From the NCBI RefSeq assembly GCF_013170805.1, contig NZ_CP051294.1:1-64000 (forward strand): a stretch of DNA of 64,000 bases, written 5' to 3'. Of the stretch, positions 7,134 to 15,812 are shown in pieces. The notes beneath the pieces are model-generated. The model was given only the letters and a program-made list of their open reading frames with translations, was not told where the DNA came from and made no database searches. A program made the translations under genes and the position numbers. Position 1 is the stretch's first letter; each line of letters opens with the position of its first letter. Source of the stretch: Mesorhizobium sp. NZP2077. GTDB taxonomy: Bacteria; Pseudomonadota; Alphaproteobacteria; Rhizobiales; Rhizobiaceae.

Positions 7134-10100
7134 TCAGGCCGCCAGTGGCTGGGCTGTCGGCCCGACACCGATCACCGCACCTGTGGTCATTAGCACGATC
7201 AGACCGCGCTCGGCTCCGGTCATGTCGAGATAGGCCCGAACCTGCGCGCGGTAGTGGTCGAGTGTCTGGGGATCGGGCGCCACATCGCTCTTCCAATCGA
7301 CGACGACGGCTGGACGGCCTTCAGATGTCAGAGTTAGGGCATCCGCGATTCCGGTCGTTGCCGTTTCCATCCTATCGTCCGCATGCGCGGCGTAGACGGG
7401 AAACTCGGCCAGGAGAGCCGGCCGCAAGGCCGCGATTTGGGGCAGAGCAAGGGTCTGGACGACACAGCCCGCCAGTTCCTCGGCAGACAGTCCCGTCGCC
7501 GGGTCGGTGACCGGAAACCGGCCGAGGGCACGGATGAGTATGGTGGCTCGGTCTGCAAGGGCTGCCTTTGCCTCATTGGTTTCCCTGGTCAGCACCTCTT
7601 CCATGAGCTTGTGCAGGATCAGTCCGCGTTCGCGGCTTCCTTGAACCAGAACAGCGGCTTGCAGTTCGGCAGGCTGGTCATCAGCCGATCCGATCCAGAT
7701 ACTGGCCTCTTCTTCCTGCAGTACCGCTCCGGCGGTGTTCTCATCCCGGCTGGGCGCAAGCCAGATCAGCCGCGCCTGCCGCTCGGTAATGGCTTCGGCT
7801 TCCGTGGCGAAGATTGCGCGAGTTTGGGTATTGGCCGCTCCGTTGGCTGCCGTCGCGACGTCTGCGGGTAGATGCGAGAGGTCCAGGCCGGGGAGTTCGG
7901 CCAGCGAAAGATCGACGAGACCGATCCAGGCGGACTTCGACGGCGTTGTGTCGAGCCGGGGCAGGACGAGAAGTTCGCGGGCGCGCGTGGCGGCCACGTA
8001 CCAGAGGCGGACGCGCTCCCGATCCAGCTCGTCTTTCTCAGCCTGGCGCGCGGCTTCGTAGCCGTCCGGCGCGACGCCCAGGACCGGGCAATAGAAGGTG
8101 TCCGTCTGACGGTTGATGACCGCACTGTCGGGCGCCATGACGCCCGTCATCGTGTTGACCGGGATGACGATTGGCCACTCGAGGCCTTTGGCCGCGTGCA
8201 TGGTGAAGAGCGCGACGGCTTCTTCCTGCGCATCTGGCCGACCCTCCACTGCGCGCGCCTCGTCGGTCCAGGCTGCGGTCATCGCCTCAGCGAAAGAGCG
8301 AAGGCCGCGAACGGAGTAGCTCGTCGACAGGCTCAAATAGAGATCAACATTGGCGAGCGCGCGTTCGGCCTGGCCGCGATGACGCGCGAGAAGGAGCGGC
8401 CGAACTCGCATCATGTCCACGGCCTGCGAGAGCAACTCGTGCGGCGTCGTGCTGTTGCTGCGGCGGTAGAGCGTCTGCAGCTTTTCGATGGTCTCTCGTG
8501 CCAGCGGGTGAACGATGGCGGCTGGATCGACGCCGAGGTCGAGACGGGGAATTCGGTCGGGCTGTTCTTCGGAACGCGGCAGCGCCCAGACAATGTCCAG
8601 GAGTTCCTCTTCGGTGAGGCCGACTAGCGGGCCGCGCAGCAGCGCGCCAAGCGCCAGCGTGTCGCGCCGGTCGGCGAGAAGGCGGGTCAGCGCGATCAGG
8701 TCCTGGATTTCCTGGCGGCGGAAGAGACCCTTGCCGGCTTGTGTCGCCACCGGAATGCCGCGACGTTCGAGCGCCTCTTCATAGCGCCACAGCTCTGCGC
8801 CGGTCGGGGCCAGCAAAGCGATATCGCCGGGCTGGCAAGGACGTTCCGTCCCGCTGCGCCTGTCGACAATGGGATGGGTATCAATCAGGCGCGCGCACAG
8901 ATCGGCGATGGCATCGGCCTCGGCATCGCGCTGCCGCTCGGCGCTGGCCTTGCCGTTTTCGTCCGCCACGGCCACGTCGAGGGCCGCCACGCACAGGTCG
9001 CCGCGATCGTCGTGAAAAGGGTCGAGAGCGGTAAAACCGGGCTGGCCATCGGCCGAGAGCACCGCCTCGAAGCGTTCGTTGACGAAGGTGAGGATCGAAG
9101 CGCAGGAGCGGAAATTGGTGGAGATCGACAGAAGGCTGTCGGAGTCCTGGGAGCGAAAGGCATCCCGAGCCTGCACATAGGCGCCGACGTCGGCGCCGCG
9201 GAAGCGATAGATTGCTTGCTTGGGGTCGCCGACCAAAAACAGCGCACCCGGCCGGATCCGGAACCGTGTCCAGTCGTCAACGTCGTCGACCGGATCGCCG
9301 CACAGCCGCCAGAAGATCTCGGTCTGCAGGGGATCGGTGTCCTGGAACTCATCGACGAGGACACGCGCGAAGCGCTGTCCCAGCGCGCACCGGACATCGT
9401 TATGGTCGCGCAGCAGGTCGCGCGCCGCGAAGATCAGGTCATCAAAGTCGAGCTGGGCGCTCGCCCTTTTGTAGTCGCGGTAGCGCTGCAGGATCGGACG
9501 CGCGTCGTCGATCAGTGCCTCCAGAACCTGGCCGGCGGCGGCTTGAAGAAGCAAACCCCAAGCCTCGCAGCAAGCGTTGTAGCAGACCTCCGCTGCATCG
9601 TTCAGCCGATCTCCATCGGCCTTGGAGAGGCCAGCCTGCTTCGCCGCGGCAGCCCATTTGCCCTTCTTGCGATAGGAGGCGAAAGCGCCTGCCTTGGTGC
9701 AAAGATCCGGGTGCGGACGCAAGGTCAGAAGCTGGACCAGGCCGGAGGGCGTCGAGGGATCGGGACCGGCAGCCAACGCGGTCGCCATCTCGGCCAGCCG
9801 CTGGACGATCGCGAGCGTTTCCGGCTCGGTCGCCGCTGCCCTGCGCACGAAGGCCGCGAAATCCGCCGTCGCCTGCCGAAAGGCTGCCAGATGACCGTAA
9901 AGCGGCAAGACGGGTGGCGCTGCGAGGGAGCGGCAGCGGCGCAGGTTCTCAGCGATCTTGTGGACGAGCACCACGGTTTCACCGGGGCTGTGCAGCACCA
10001 TTTCGGCTAGGATGCCGTCCCGATCGCCGGACAGACGCTCGCGCAGCCAGCCATCGACGATCTCAAGGAAGGTGAGATCGGCCTGGTTGCGGTCCATGAC

Positions 10101-10526
10101 GCCGGCGCCAGGATCGATGTCGGCTTCGGCCGGATAGGGCTTTATCAGACGCTGGCAGAAGCCGTGAATGGTCGAGCAGGTGATTTCGTCGATCACGGCG
10201 GTCGCGGCGGCGAGATTGTCGCGCTGCGCCTGCGACAAGGCACCGGGCAGCGCCACGCGCAGCTCGGTCGAGATGTTGCCGACCGCAAGATCGGCAACAA
10301 TTTCGCGCACCCGCGAAAGCAGCTCACTGGCTGCTAGCTCTGTAAAGGTGACGGCGGCGATGGCGTGTGGGGGAATGCCCTCCGCGAGCATCATGGCGAT
10401 GCGTCCGGCCATGACGGCAGTTTTGCCCGAGCCTGCGCCAGCTTCGACCAGGATCGAGCGATCATGGAGACTGATCGCGTCGCGTCGCGCGTCGTCATCC
10501 TCAAGGGCCCTAGACACGCTGCTCAT
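7134..10526 (-). CDS. AddA-like UvrD/REP helicase-nuclease
   Basis: This is a superfamily 1A helicase with a C-terminal PD-(D/E)XK nuclease, the architecture of AddA in AddAB double-strand-end processing complexes. Visible motifs are Walker A EAGAGSGKTA (residues 28-37), motif II VDEFQDTDPLQ, motif III LVGDPKQAIYRFRGAD, motif V TMHAAKGLEWPIV and the nuclease core VVVDWKSD near the C-terminus, with an intact D-x-K. It is about 1130 aa. The start at ATG 10526 is fixed by a TAATG overlap with the stop of the AddB-like gene. The sequence differs from the chromosomal alphaproteobacterial AddA I remember, so this is probably an accessory plasmid copy linked to DNA-end processing or defence. Confidence 0.85.
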   Translation of the reverse strand: MSSVSRALEDDDARRDAISLHDRSILVEAGAGSGKTAVMAGRIAMMLAEGIPPHAIAAVTFTELAASELLSRVREIVADLAVGNISTELRVALPGALSQAQRDNLAAATAVIDEITCSTIHGFCQRLIKPYPAEADIDPGAGVMDRNQADLTFLEIVDGWLRERLSGDRDGILAEMVLHSPGETVVLVHKIAENLRRCRSLAAPPVLPLYGHLAAFRQATADFAAFVRRAAATEPETLAIVQRLAEMATALAAGPDPSTPSGLVQLLTLRPHPDLCTKAGAFASYRKKGKWAAAAKQAGLSKADGDRLNDAAEVCYNACCEAWGLLLQAAAGQVLEALIDDARPILQRYRDYKRASAQLDFDDLIFAARDLLRDHNDVRCALGQRFARVLVDEFQDTDPLQTEIFWRLCGDPVDDVDDWTRFRIRPGALFLVGDPKQAIYRFRGADVGAYVQARDAFRSQDSDSLLSISTNFRSCASILTFVNERFEAVLSADGQPGFTALDPFHDDRGDLCVAALDVAVADENGKASAERQRDAEADAIADLCARLIDTHPIVDRRSGTERPCQPGDIALLAPTGAELWRYEEALERRGIPVATQAGKGLFRRQEIQDLIALTRLLADRRDTLALGALLRGPLVGLTEEELLDIVWALPRSEEQPDRIPRLDLGVDPAAIVHPLARETIEKLQTLYRRSNSTTPHELLSQAVDMMRVRPLLLARHRGQAERALANVDLYLSLSTSYSVRGLRSFAEAMTAAWTDEARAVEGRPDAQEEAVALFTMHAAKGLEWPIVIPVNTMTGVMAPDSAVINRQTDTFYCPVLGVAPDGYEAARQAEKDELDRERVRLWYVAATRARELLVLPRLDTTPSKSAWIGLVDLSLAELPGLDLSHLPADVATAANGAANTQTRAIFATEAEAITERQARLIWLAPSRDENTAGAVLQEEEASIWIGSADDQPAELQAAVLVQGSRERGLILHKLMEEVLTRETNEAKAALADRATILIRALGRFPVTDPATGLSAEELAGCVVQTLALPQIAALRPALLAEFPVYAAHADDRMETATTGIADALTLTSEGRPAVVVDWKSDVAPDPQTLDHYRAQVRAYLDMTGAERGLIVLMTTGAVIGVGPTAQPLAA

Positions 10527-13183
10527 TATTCCGCCTCCCAGATTTGAGTGACCTGACCGAGCCGTTCGGTCGCGGCCGGCATCTTGCGTTTGCAATAGGT
10601 GGCGCTGGCATTCGCCGGCAGGGCAAAGGCGAGATCGTCGTAGTCGCCGCCGGTGTCGGGGCCTGGCAGCGCGGCACCGCCGGCGAGGCTGCTCCTCGCC
10701 GCGCGCAGATAGTCAGTGATCTCAGTGAGGACCGCGTCCGGATCTTCGAGCTGGAGGTTGATTGGCTCACGCGGGTAGAGCAGCGAGGCGCTGATCGTGA
10801 CATCATCGCCCCGCAGCGCCTTCACCGCGAAGGCATAGAGGCAGCGCTGAAGCTCGCGGCCGCCGTTCAGCCGGATGTCGCCTCGCGGAGGACGGCCGGT
10901 CTTGTAGTCGCGGACCAGCGCGCGCTTTCCGTCGCCTGCGATGTCCAGCCTGTCAATATAGCCGGCGATATTGAAACCCGTGTCGGGAATCGTGACCGGC
11001 ACATTGGGGTCCCACGGCGTCTGCGCGTCCGACTTGGGCTCGGCCCCGCCGAACGGCACCTCGCTATAGGAGCGGGCACCCGGAAGAAGCACATCGGCAT
11101 AGGCAAGAGCCCGCTCCGCCGTCAGCCGGGCATCACACAGGGTGCGCCCCCAGATGACGGCCGGAGGGACCGCACGTTCGCTTTCCCAATCGGCGGCGAC
11201 AAGCGCCGCGGCCCGGTCAACCGTCGCCGTGATCGCCGCGGTGTCGGCGGACACCAATCCACCGGCGCTCTCCAGATCGAGTAAGGCGCGATCGAGAACC
11301 ATGTGAATCAGATCGCCGACGCCGAGCGCGTCAAGCACGAGCGGTTCGATGGTGCTTTCTGGCACGCGCCAGCCGAAGGCATAGACCCAGGCAAAGCTCA
11401 GTGGGTTGCGCAGCAGACGCCGGAGTGAGCTAGCCGATTGGGTGCGGGCCAAGATTGCGAGAATGAGCGGATGATCGGGCCGGATGAGGCCGTCATGCGG
11501 CGTGATCTCGGTGTGCCGCCAGTCGCGCCAGCAGCCTTGCGCGCTGAGCGCCTGCCGGTCGGCGCTAAACTCCTGCGGCCTGGCCATGAGGCGGTCGGTT
11601 TCGCTAAACGCATGGATCGGAACGGCGTTGCGACGGAGATAGATTTCCGGACCGTGCGCAGAGAGGAGGGGGCTGCGTCCCAGCAGCCGTCCGTCGCTGT
11701 CGCGACGGGCGCGCGAGAGGACGACTTCGCCGGTCGTCGTTGCCAGGATCGTCTCGAAGTCTCGGCGATCGGCCAGGCTCACCGGGAGCGGGTCGAGCTC
11801 GGTACTGGGGATGATATGGTCCGGGATCAGCCGGTCCTCGGCAATTCCGCGCGGCCAGTGCGAAGAGTTGAGGCCGATCAGCCGCACAAAGCGCCGCGGC
11901 GAGGCTGCTAGCGCGCTCGCAGGCATCCAGCCAACGGACACGCACGCCTCCAGCCCGTCATCCTGCTTCAGGGTTTCGAGGGTGGTGTAGATCGAGGCCG
12001 CCGGCCCGGCGAGGAGGCCCTTGCGCCAGATGGCGAGCGCGCGGCCCTTAAGAAAGGCTTCACCGATCTCCGGTGCTGCGTCGGACCCCTTGGCGAGCAG
12101 GTCGATGGCCGCGCGCAAGGCCGGGGCGTGATCCGCGTCGTCCGGCCAGTCCTCGGGCTTCAATCGCGCCAGCAGGCGGTCCCAGGCGTTGGGCGTCGAC
12201 ATCGGTGCATCGGCCGGCAGGATCCGCAGCCAGCCTTCGGGAAGTGACGCAAAAGGCGTGGAATCCCGACACAGGGCGGCGAGACGACGGATCCGGGACT
12301 GCGACAGGCCGCGAACGACGATGTCGGCTAGCGCGGCGGCGACCTGGCCATCGCGGGTGGTGACGGTCTTGACGCCTTGGACGAAGTGCAGGTCGATGTT
12401 GGCGTCCGCGCGCAGGCCGAGGAAGTGATCGTCGTAGTCGGCGGGCGAGGCCGTGGCGATCGCGATATCGGACGGCGCCGCGCGCCCGGAGGCGAGAAGC
12501 GACCGCGCCCAGCGCATGGCCTCGATGGCTTCGTGATAGGCCGTAGCCGCGCTGACGGTGCTGACTTCCGGAGTCTGCGACGGCGCGCGCAGCACCGCGA
12601 CACCCGTGCCCTCCAACCAGGCCGGCGCCGGCCTCGGCCCGGCCGTCCATCGCACGGGAATGTGCGCGGTGAGCGCTTTCAGGAGCGGCCGCCAGCAGGG
12701 CGAGAGTTCGGTGAGGCCAGCGATCTCCATCGGGCCGAGAACGGCGGGCGCATGGGTGATACGGCTGGTAGCGCCGGCGACGATGTCGATGGGCCGCATC
12801 ATGGCGGCTGGTAGCTGCGCCAGGACCGCCGACTCCAATCGAGCGATGGCGTCGAGTCGCGGATGCTCGACCGCGCGCGCTGCAAGGTCGATACCAGCGC
12901 GCCAGGCCTTGTGCAGGGTGTCCGCGGCTGCGTCTATCATCCCGGGCAGCGACTTGATGCTCTCCAGCTCGCCCATCGGCGTTGCCGGCAGGACCGTCTG
13001 GATCGCCGCGCGAAGGCTTTCATCATCAATTGGGCGGATGAAACCTCCAGCGAGCCGCACCGCCGCCTGCTCGAACGACATGACCTGCAGGCCATGACGG
13101 CGGTCGCGCGCCGCCGCCAGGCGGCCTTCCCGCATGGCGAGGCGGCCGTGAACGACGAGGGTGGATCGGCCCGAGATGGCCAT
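10526..13183 (-). CDS. AddB-like PD-(D/E)XK nuclease
   Basis: This is the partner of the AddA-like protein. It is 885 aa, with a helicase-like N-terminal body lacking a recognisable Walker A and a C-terminal RecB-type nuclease around ALVRDYKTGRPPRGD, where D-Y-K is intact, followed by ELQRCLYAFAVKAL. In classical AddB four cysteines hold an Fe-S cluster; I see only isolated cysteines near the C-terminus, so the cluster may be absent. A strong AGGAGG Shine-Dalgarno precedes the ATG at 13183. The 211 bp upstream of it (13184-13394) separates this pair from the DUF6527 gene on the same strand and could hold a promoter, though I identified none. Confidence 0.8.
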   Translation of the reverse strand: MAISGRSTLVVHGRLAMREGRLAAARDRRHGLQVMSFEQAAVRLAGGFIRPIDDESLRAAIQTVLPATPMGELESIKSLPGMIDAAADTLHKAWRAGIDLAARAVEHPRLDAIARLESAVLAQLPAAMMRPIDIVAGATSRITHAPAVLGPMEIAGLTELSPCWRPLLKALTAHIPVRWTAGPRPAPAWLEGTGVAVLRAPSQTPEVSTVSAATAYHEAIEAMRWARSLLASGRAAPSDIAIATASPADYDDHFLGLRADANIDLHFVQGVKTVTTRDGQVAAALADIVVRGLSQSRIRRLAALCRDSTPFASLPEGWLRILPADAPMSTPNAWDRLLARLKPEDWPDDADHAPALRAAIDLLAKGSDAAPEIGEAFLKGRALAIWRKGLLAGPAASIYTTLETLKQDDGLEACVSVGWMPASALAASPRRFVRLIGLNSSHWPRGIAEDRLIPDHIIPSTELDPLPVSLADRRDFETILATTTGEVVLSRARRDSDGRLLGRSPLLSAHGPEIYLRRNAVPIHAFSETDRLMARPQEFSADRQALSAQGCWRDWRHTEITPHDGLIRPDHPLILAILARTQSASSLRRLLRNPLSFAWVYAFGWRVPESTIEPLVLDALGVGDLIHMVLDRALLDLESAGGLVSADTAAITATVDRAAALVAADWESERAVPPAVIWGRTLCDARLTAERALAYADVLLPGARSYSEVPFGGAEPKSDAQTPWDPNVPVTIPDTGFNIAGYIDRLDIAGDGKRALVRDYKTGRPPRGDIRLNGGRELQRCLYAFAVKALRGDDVTISASLLYPREPINLQLEDPDAVLTEITDYLRAARSSLAGGAALPGPDTGGDYDDLAFALPANASATYCKRKMPAATERLGQVTQIWEAE

Positions 13184-13394
13184 GGTGGTTCCCTCCTTTC
13201 GAGGTCAGTTCTCATTCGGGCGCCGGCTCAGAGCCGGCGCTGCCGCGCTGGCGAGCGCGTGAATTTTGCGTCGCGGTATTTTGTGGCGGGCTACTTTGTA
13301 GGAATTCTGTCAAACCCGTTCACAGAGGCTCTCTCTAGCAGGTAAACAGTAGAATACCGGGAGAGATGCTTCTGATGGAATGTAATCCACAAGT

Positions 13395-13841
13395 TTATCG
13401 TTTGAAACGACTGGATATACGACGCCAAAGGCGCCGCCAGAAGCCTGGTGTCGCTTTGGGCGGAACGGGTCGAGCAGAAGGTTCGACCGTGGGCGACTGC
13501 CCGTAGAAACGAGCTTTGGCAGCGCGATCACGGCGACGCTCGGACTCCACCTGCTCGTCGCTCCACGGGCCGGCTTCGACCACCTTGCCGCGGTCGATCA
13601 CATAATGTGACCGGCACTTCAACGTCCAGTTGCCGATCGACGGATGAAGTGAGATGGTCTCACCGTCGAACGTCATCTTCCAGTCCGTCGGCGTGAAGGG
13701 CGCCACCACCTCCTCGCCGCAACCGCAGCAACAGCTGTGGGCCGATGTCGCATATTCCATCGAGACATAAAGAATGCCTGCCCCAAGGCGCTCCGGGATG
13801 TGCTCTACGAAACGATGCTCTAGCCGCTTGTGCCGTATCAC
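13395..13841 (-). CDS. DUF6527 family protein (BubE-like)
   Basis: This 148-aa protein shows the DUF6527 pattern: a short cysteine cluster (HSCCCGCGEEV) near residue 35, then W and the conserved PSIGNW, CRSHYVI and DRGKV. The C-terminal about 45 residues are basic and rich in Arg and Pro (FWRRLWRRISSRFKR). The family is found beside multi-ubiquitin and ThiF-like genes. From memory, recent work on Bub operons treats this protein as BubE, the peptidase that processes or removes the ubiquitin-like protein. The ATG overlaps the ThiF stop by four bases, so the two are translationally coupled. Family assignment is by motif; the enzymatic role is taken from literature memory and should be confirmed. 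Confidence 0.75.
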   Translation of the reverse strand: MIRHKRLEHRFVEHIPERLGAGILYVSMEYATSAHSCCCGCGEEVVAPFTPTDWKMTFDGETISLHPSIGNWTLKCRSHYVIDRGKVVEAGPWSDEQVESERRRDRAAKARFYGQSPTVEPSARPVPPKATPGFWRRLWRRISSRFKR

Positions 13842-15010
13842 CCGAGGTCTCCGTTGATCAACATGTTGCCGTCGGTGGTGTAGGTGCAGTGATGCTCGCC
13901 CTCGAGATCACGGTAGAAGCCGCGGATCTTTTTCCACTTCACCACCGCGAGGACCGCATTCAAGGCATTCAAGTCCGCGACCTGAATGTTGGAGGCGTAG
14001 ATGTCTTTGGCGCCACCGCCGACGAAGGAGATGCGCTGGCGCGCATGATCCCGCTTCTCCGGCGTGCTAGCGGTCACTCGCAGGATACCGCCGAGCGACC
14101 CCTCGTCGAGTTCGAGGCCCATGCCGACATCGACGAACGCAGCGCCGATCGCCTCGAGCTTCTCGACGATCAACCGCTTCGCTTCGCCGGCATCGAGCGA
14201 CAGGAAGGCGAAGGTGACGCCGCCAAGAAGGTGCAGGTTGTCGGCCCCGAGCTCGACATCGTGCGCCACGATGTTGCGGTGCATCCGGCTGTAGATGCGC
14301 TTCAGATAGTCGACCTTCTTCGGCGCCTCGCGCAGCTCCTCCAGGGTCGGCGCGCCCGGCGCCCGAAAGGCGTTGTGGGTCAGGAACTCGTCGCTGTCGA
14401 AGAGTCGAATCTCGCGGACCGGCGTCTTGGCGACGAAGTCCAGGATGTAACCGCCGGTGCCGCCGCCGCCGATGATGGCGACCCGCTCGTTGACGAGCCG
14501 CTCGGTCAGGATGCCGATACCGACACGGTCGGAGGCGGTCTCGACATAGTTGAAGATGCTGTCCTCCTCCTCTTCCGGCTCGCGGAAGGTGCGGGGGGTC
14601 ATGCCGGGCTTCAGCACCGCGGCCGGGCCCGCGATGATGTTCGCGTAGCTCGTCATCTTGTGGTGGTAGTCCGTATAGCCGCCATCCGGCTTGCTCGAGA
14701 AGCTGTGCGTGGCGTTCAGACCATGGCCGAGGTCGAAGGCCCCGGCCTGATGCGAGATCCCCTGGATAGGCGTCCCATCGGCGCGGCACGGAAAGTCGCC
14801 ATCCCAATGGACAACATGCGTGTCGGGCCTGCGCGTCGCATCGCCGGCTAGCGTGAGGCTCGAGATGAGGGTGCCGATGCGCACCTCGCGACGCGCATCG
14901 ACATAGGGCACCTCCCGCATGACGAGATGCCCGCCCTGCCGCAGGACGAAGTAGCCTTCGTCCCGCAGCCGCTTGAGGTCGGGATTACGACTGAACAGTT
15001 CGCGTGACAT
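13838..15010 (-). CDS. ThiF/E1-like adenylyltransferase of a ubiquitin-like pathway
   Basis: This is an E1/ThiF/MoeB-fold enzyme expected to adenylate the C-terminus of the neighbouring ubiquitin-like protein. The Rossmann ATP site VAIIGGGGTGGYILDF is followed by an acidic residue in RLFDSDEF, then NAFR and a lysine-rich DYLKRIYSRMHRN segment, the expected E1 order. The N-terminal about 150 residues (NPDLKRLRDEGYFVLRQGG, HVVHWDGDFPCRADG) lie outside the E1 fold and may be an E2-related module. I see no cysteine where the usual E1 catalytic cysteine would be. The start is set at ATG 15010 (SRELFSRNPD); this overlaps the multi-ubiquitin gene end by 26 bases, and a longer in-frame start at 15064 is less likely. 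Confidence 0.85.
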   Translation of the reverse strand: MSRELFSRNPDLKRLRDEGYFVLRQGGHLVMREVPYVDARREVRIGTLISSLTLAGDATRRPDTHVVHWDGDFPCRADGTPIQGISHQAGAFDLGHGLNATHSFSSKPDGGYTDYHHKMTSYANIIAGPAAVLKPGMTPRTFREPEEEEDSIFNYVETASDRVGIGILTERLVNERVAIIGGGGTGGYILDFVAKTPVREIRLFDSDEFLTHNAFRAPGAPTLEELREAPKKVDYLKRIYSRMHRNIVAHDVELGADNLHLLGGVTFAFLSLDAGEAKRLIVEKLEAIGAAFVDVGMGLELDEGSLGGILRVTASTPEKRDHARQRISFVGGGAKDIYASNIQVADLNALNAVLAVVKWKKIRGFYRDLEGEHHCTYTTDGNMLINGDLG

Positions 15011-15731
15011 TGAACACCGTGCCTTTCTTCTTGACGTCGACCGAGCCGCCAGCCCCGAGTTCACCCGCGTGCGGCGTCGACGCCGCGTGCCGGTAGGTCA
15101 TCGAGAAGACGACGTTCGGCTCGTGCTGGCCCGGGAAAGCGAGCTGGACGATCTGCTCGAACGTGACCGTGCGGGCGTTCACCTTCCGCGGCCGCGAATT
15201 GACGATGATCTCGAACGTCACCCGCGCGGCGATGAACCGCTCGATGCCGGGCTCGGCCAGATCGATCAGCTCGCCATGCTCGATCAGGCGATCTTCGCCG
15301 CCGGGGACCTCGAGGAAAACGGCCTCTCCCTCGCCGGGCTTGGCGAGACCGTAGAGCACCGCGCCGCTGATGATCGGCTTACCCCAGCGCAGCTCGTCGT
15401 CCTTCAGCGTGAACTTGAAGTCGCGATCCGTCAGGAAGGCAACGAACCGCTCGGCGCCGTGCTCGCGCAGGTCGAAGGGCTCGTTCAGCCGCACGTCCTC
15501 GAAGTCGCCGGAGGGCAGAATCGCGAATAGGCTGTAGCCGTCCCGCGGGTCCAGGGTGCCGGCCTCGAGCAACTGACGGCCGAGCGGCACTGGATCGCTC
15601 ACCTGACGGGACTGGAAGTTGAGATCGCCCTGCGCGAGGAGAAAGCGATACCCCCGCGCCGGACGCAGCGCCCGGCCTTCGCGCAGGGCGTCGCCGAGGT
15701 CGTCGTAATCAAGCAGTTCTTCGGTGTTCAT
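14985..15731 (-). CDS. Multi-ubiquitin-like (three-repeat) protein
   Basis: This 248-aa protein belongs to the Multi_ubiq type. I see three beta-grasp-sized repeats: about 26-96 (starting RGYRFLLAQGDLNF), about 98-170 (starting DRDFKFTLKDDEL) and about 172-241 (starting TFEIIVNSRPRKV). The first two both end in the same G-x-ERF linker. The C-terminus reads KKKGTVFNVTRTVQS. In related Bub proteins the mature end is thought to be the Asn before a short tail, which would put maturation after N241 and release seven residues. It lies between the helicase fusion (81 bp upstream) and the ThiF gene (overlap). It is expected to be conjugated to target proteins in the cytoplasm; no E2 gene separate from ThiF was found. 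Confidence 0.82.
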   Translation of the reverse strand: MNTEELLDYDDLGDALREGRALRPARGYRFLLAQGDLNFQSRQVSDPVPLGRQLLEAGTLDPRDGYSLFAILPSGDFEDVRLNEPFDLREHGAERFVAFLTDRDFKFTLKDDELRWGKPIISGAVLYGLAKPGEGEAVFLEVPGGEDRLIEHGELIDLAEPGIERFIAARVTFEIIVNSRPRKVNARTVTFEQIVQLAFPGQHEPNVVFSMTYRHAASTPHAGELGAGGSVDVKKKGTVFNVTRTVQS

Positions 15732-15812
15732 GAGATTGGGTCCTTAGGTTCTGCCGAGGCGACGCCGCGGCTCTAAGGGTCCAATCGGGGCGGGATCCGC
15801 CGACCGGTAAGG

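Noticed and set aside
8739..10010. Plus-strand 423-aa open frame opposite the AddA-like gene
   Set aside because: It mirrors a confirmed helicase gene with clear motifs; long antisense frames are expected in GC-rich coding sequence, and it has no family features or ribosome site.
13745..14851. Plus-strand 368-aa open frame opposite the ThiF-like gene
   Set aside because: Shadow of the E1-like gene, with a repetitive composition typical of antisense frames.
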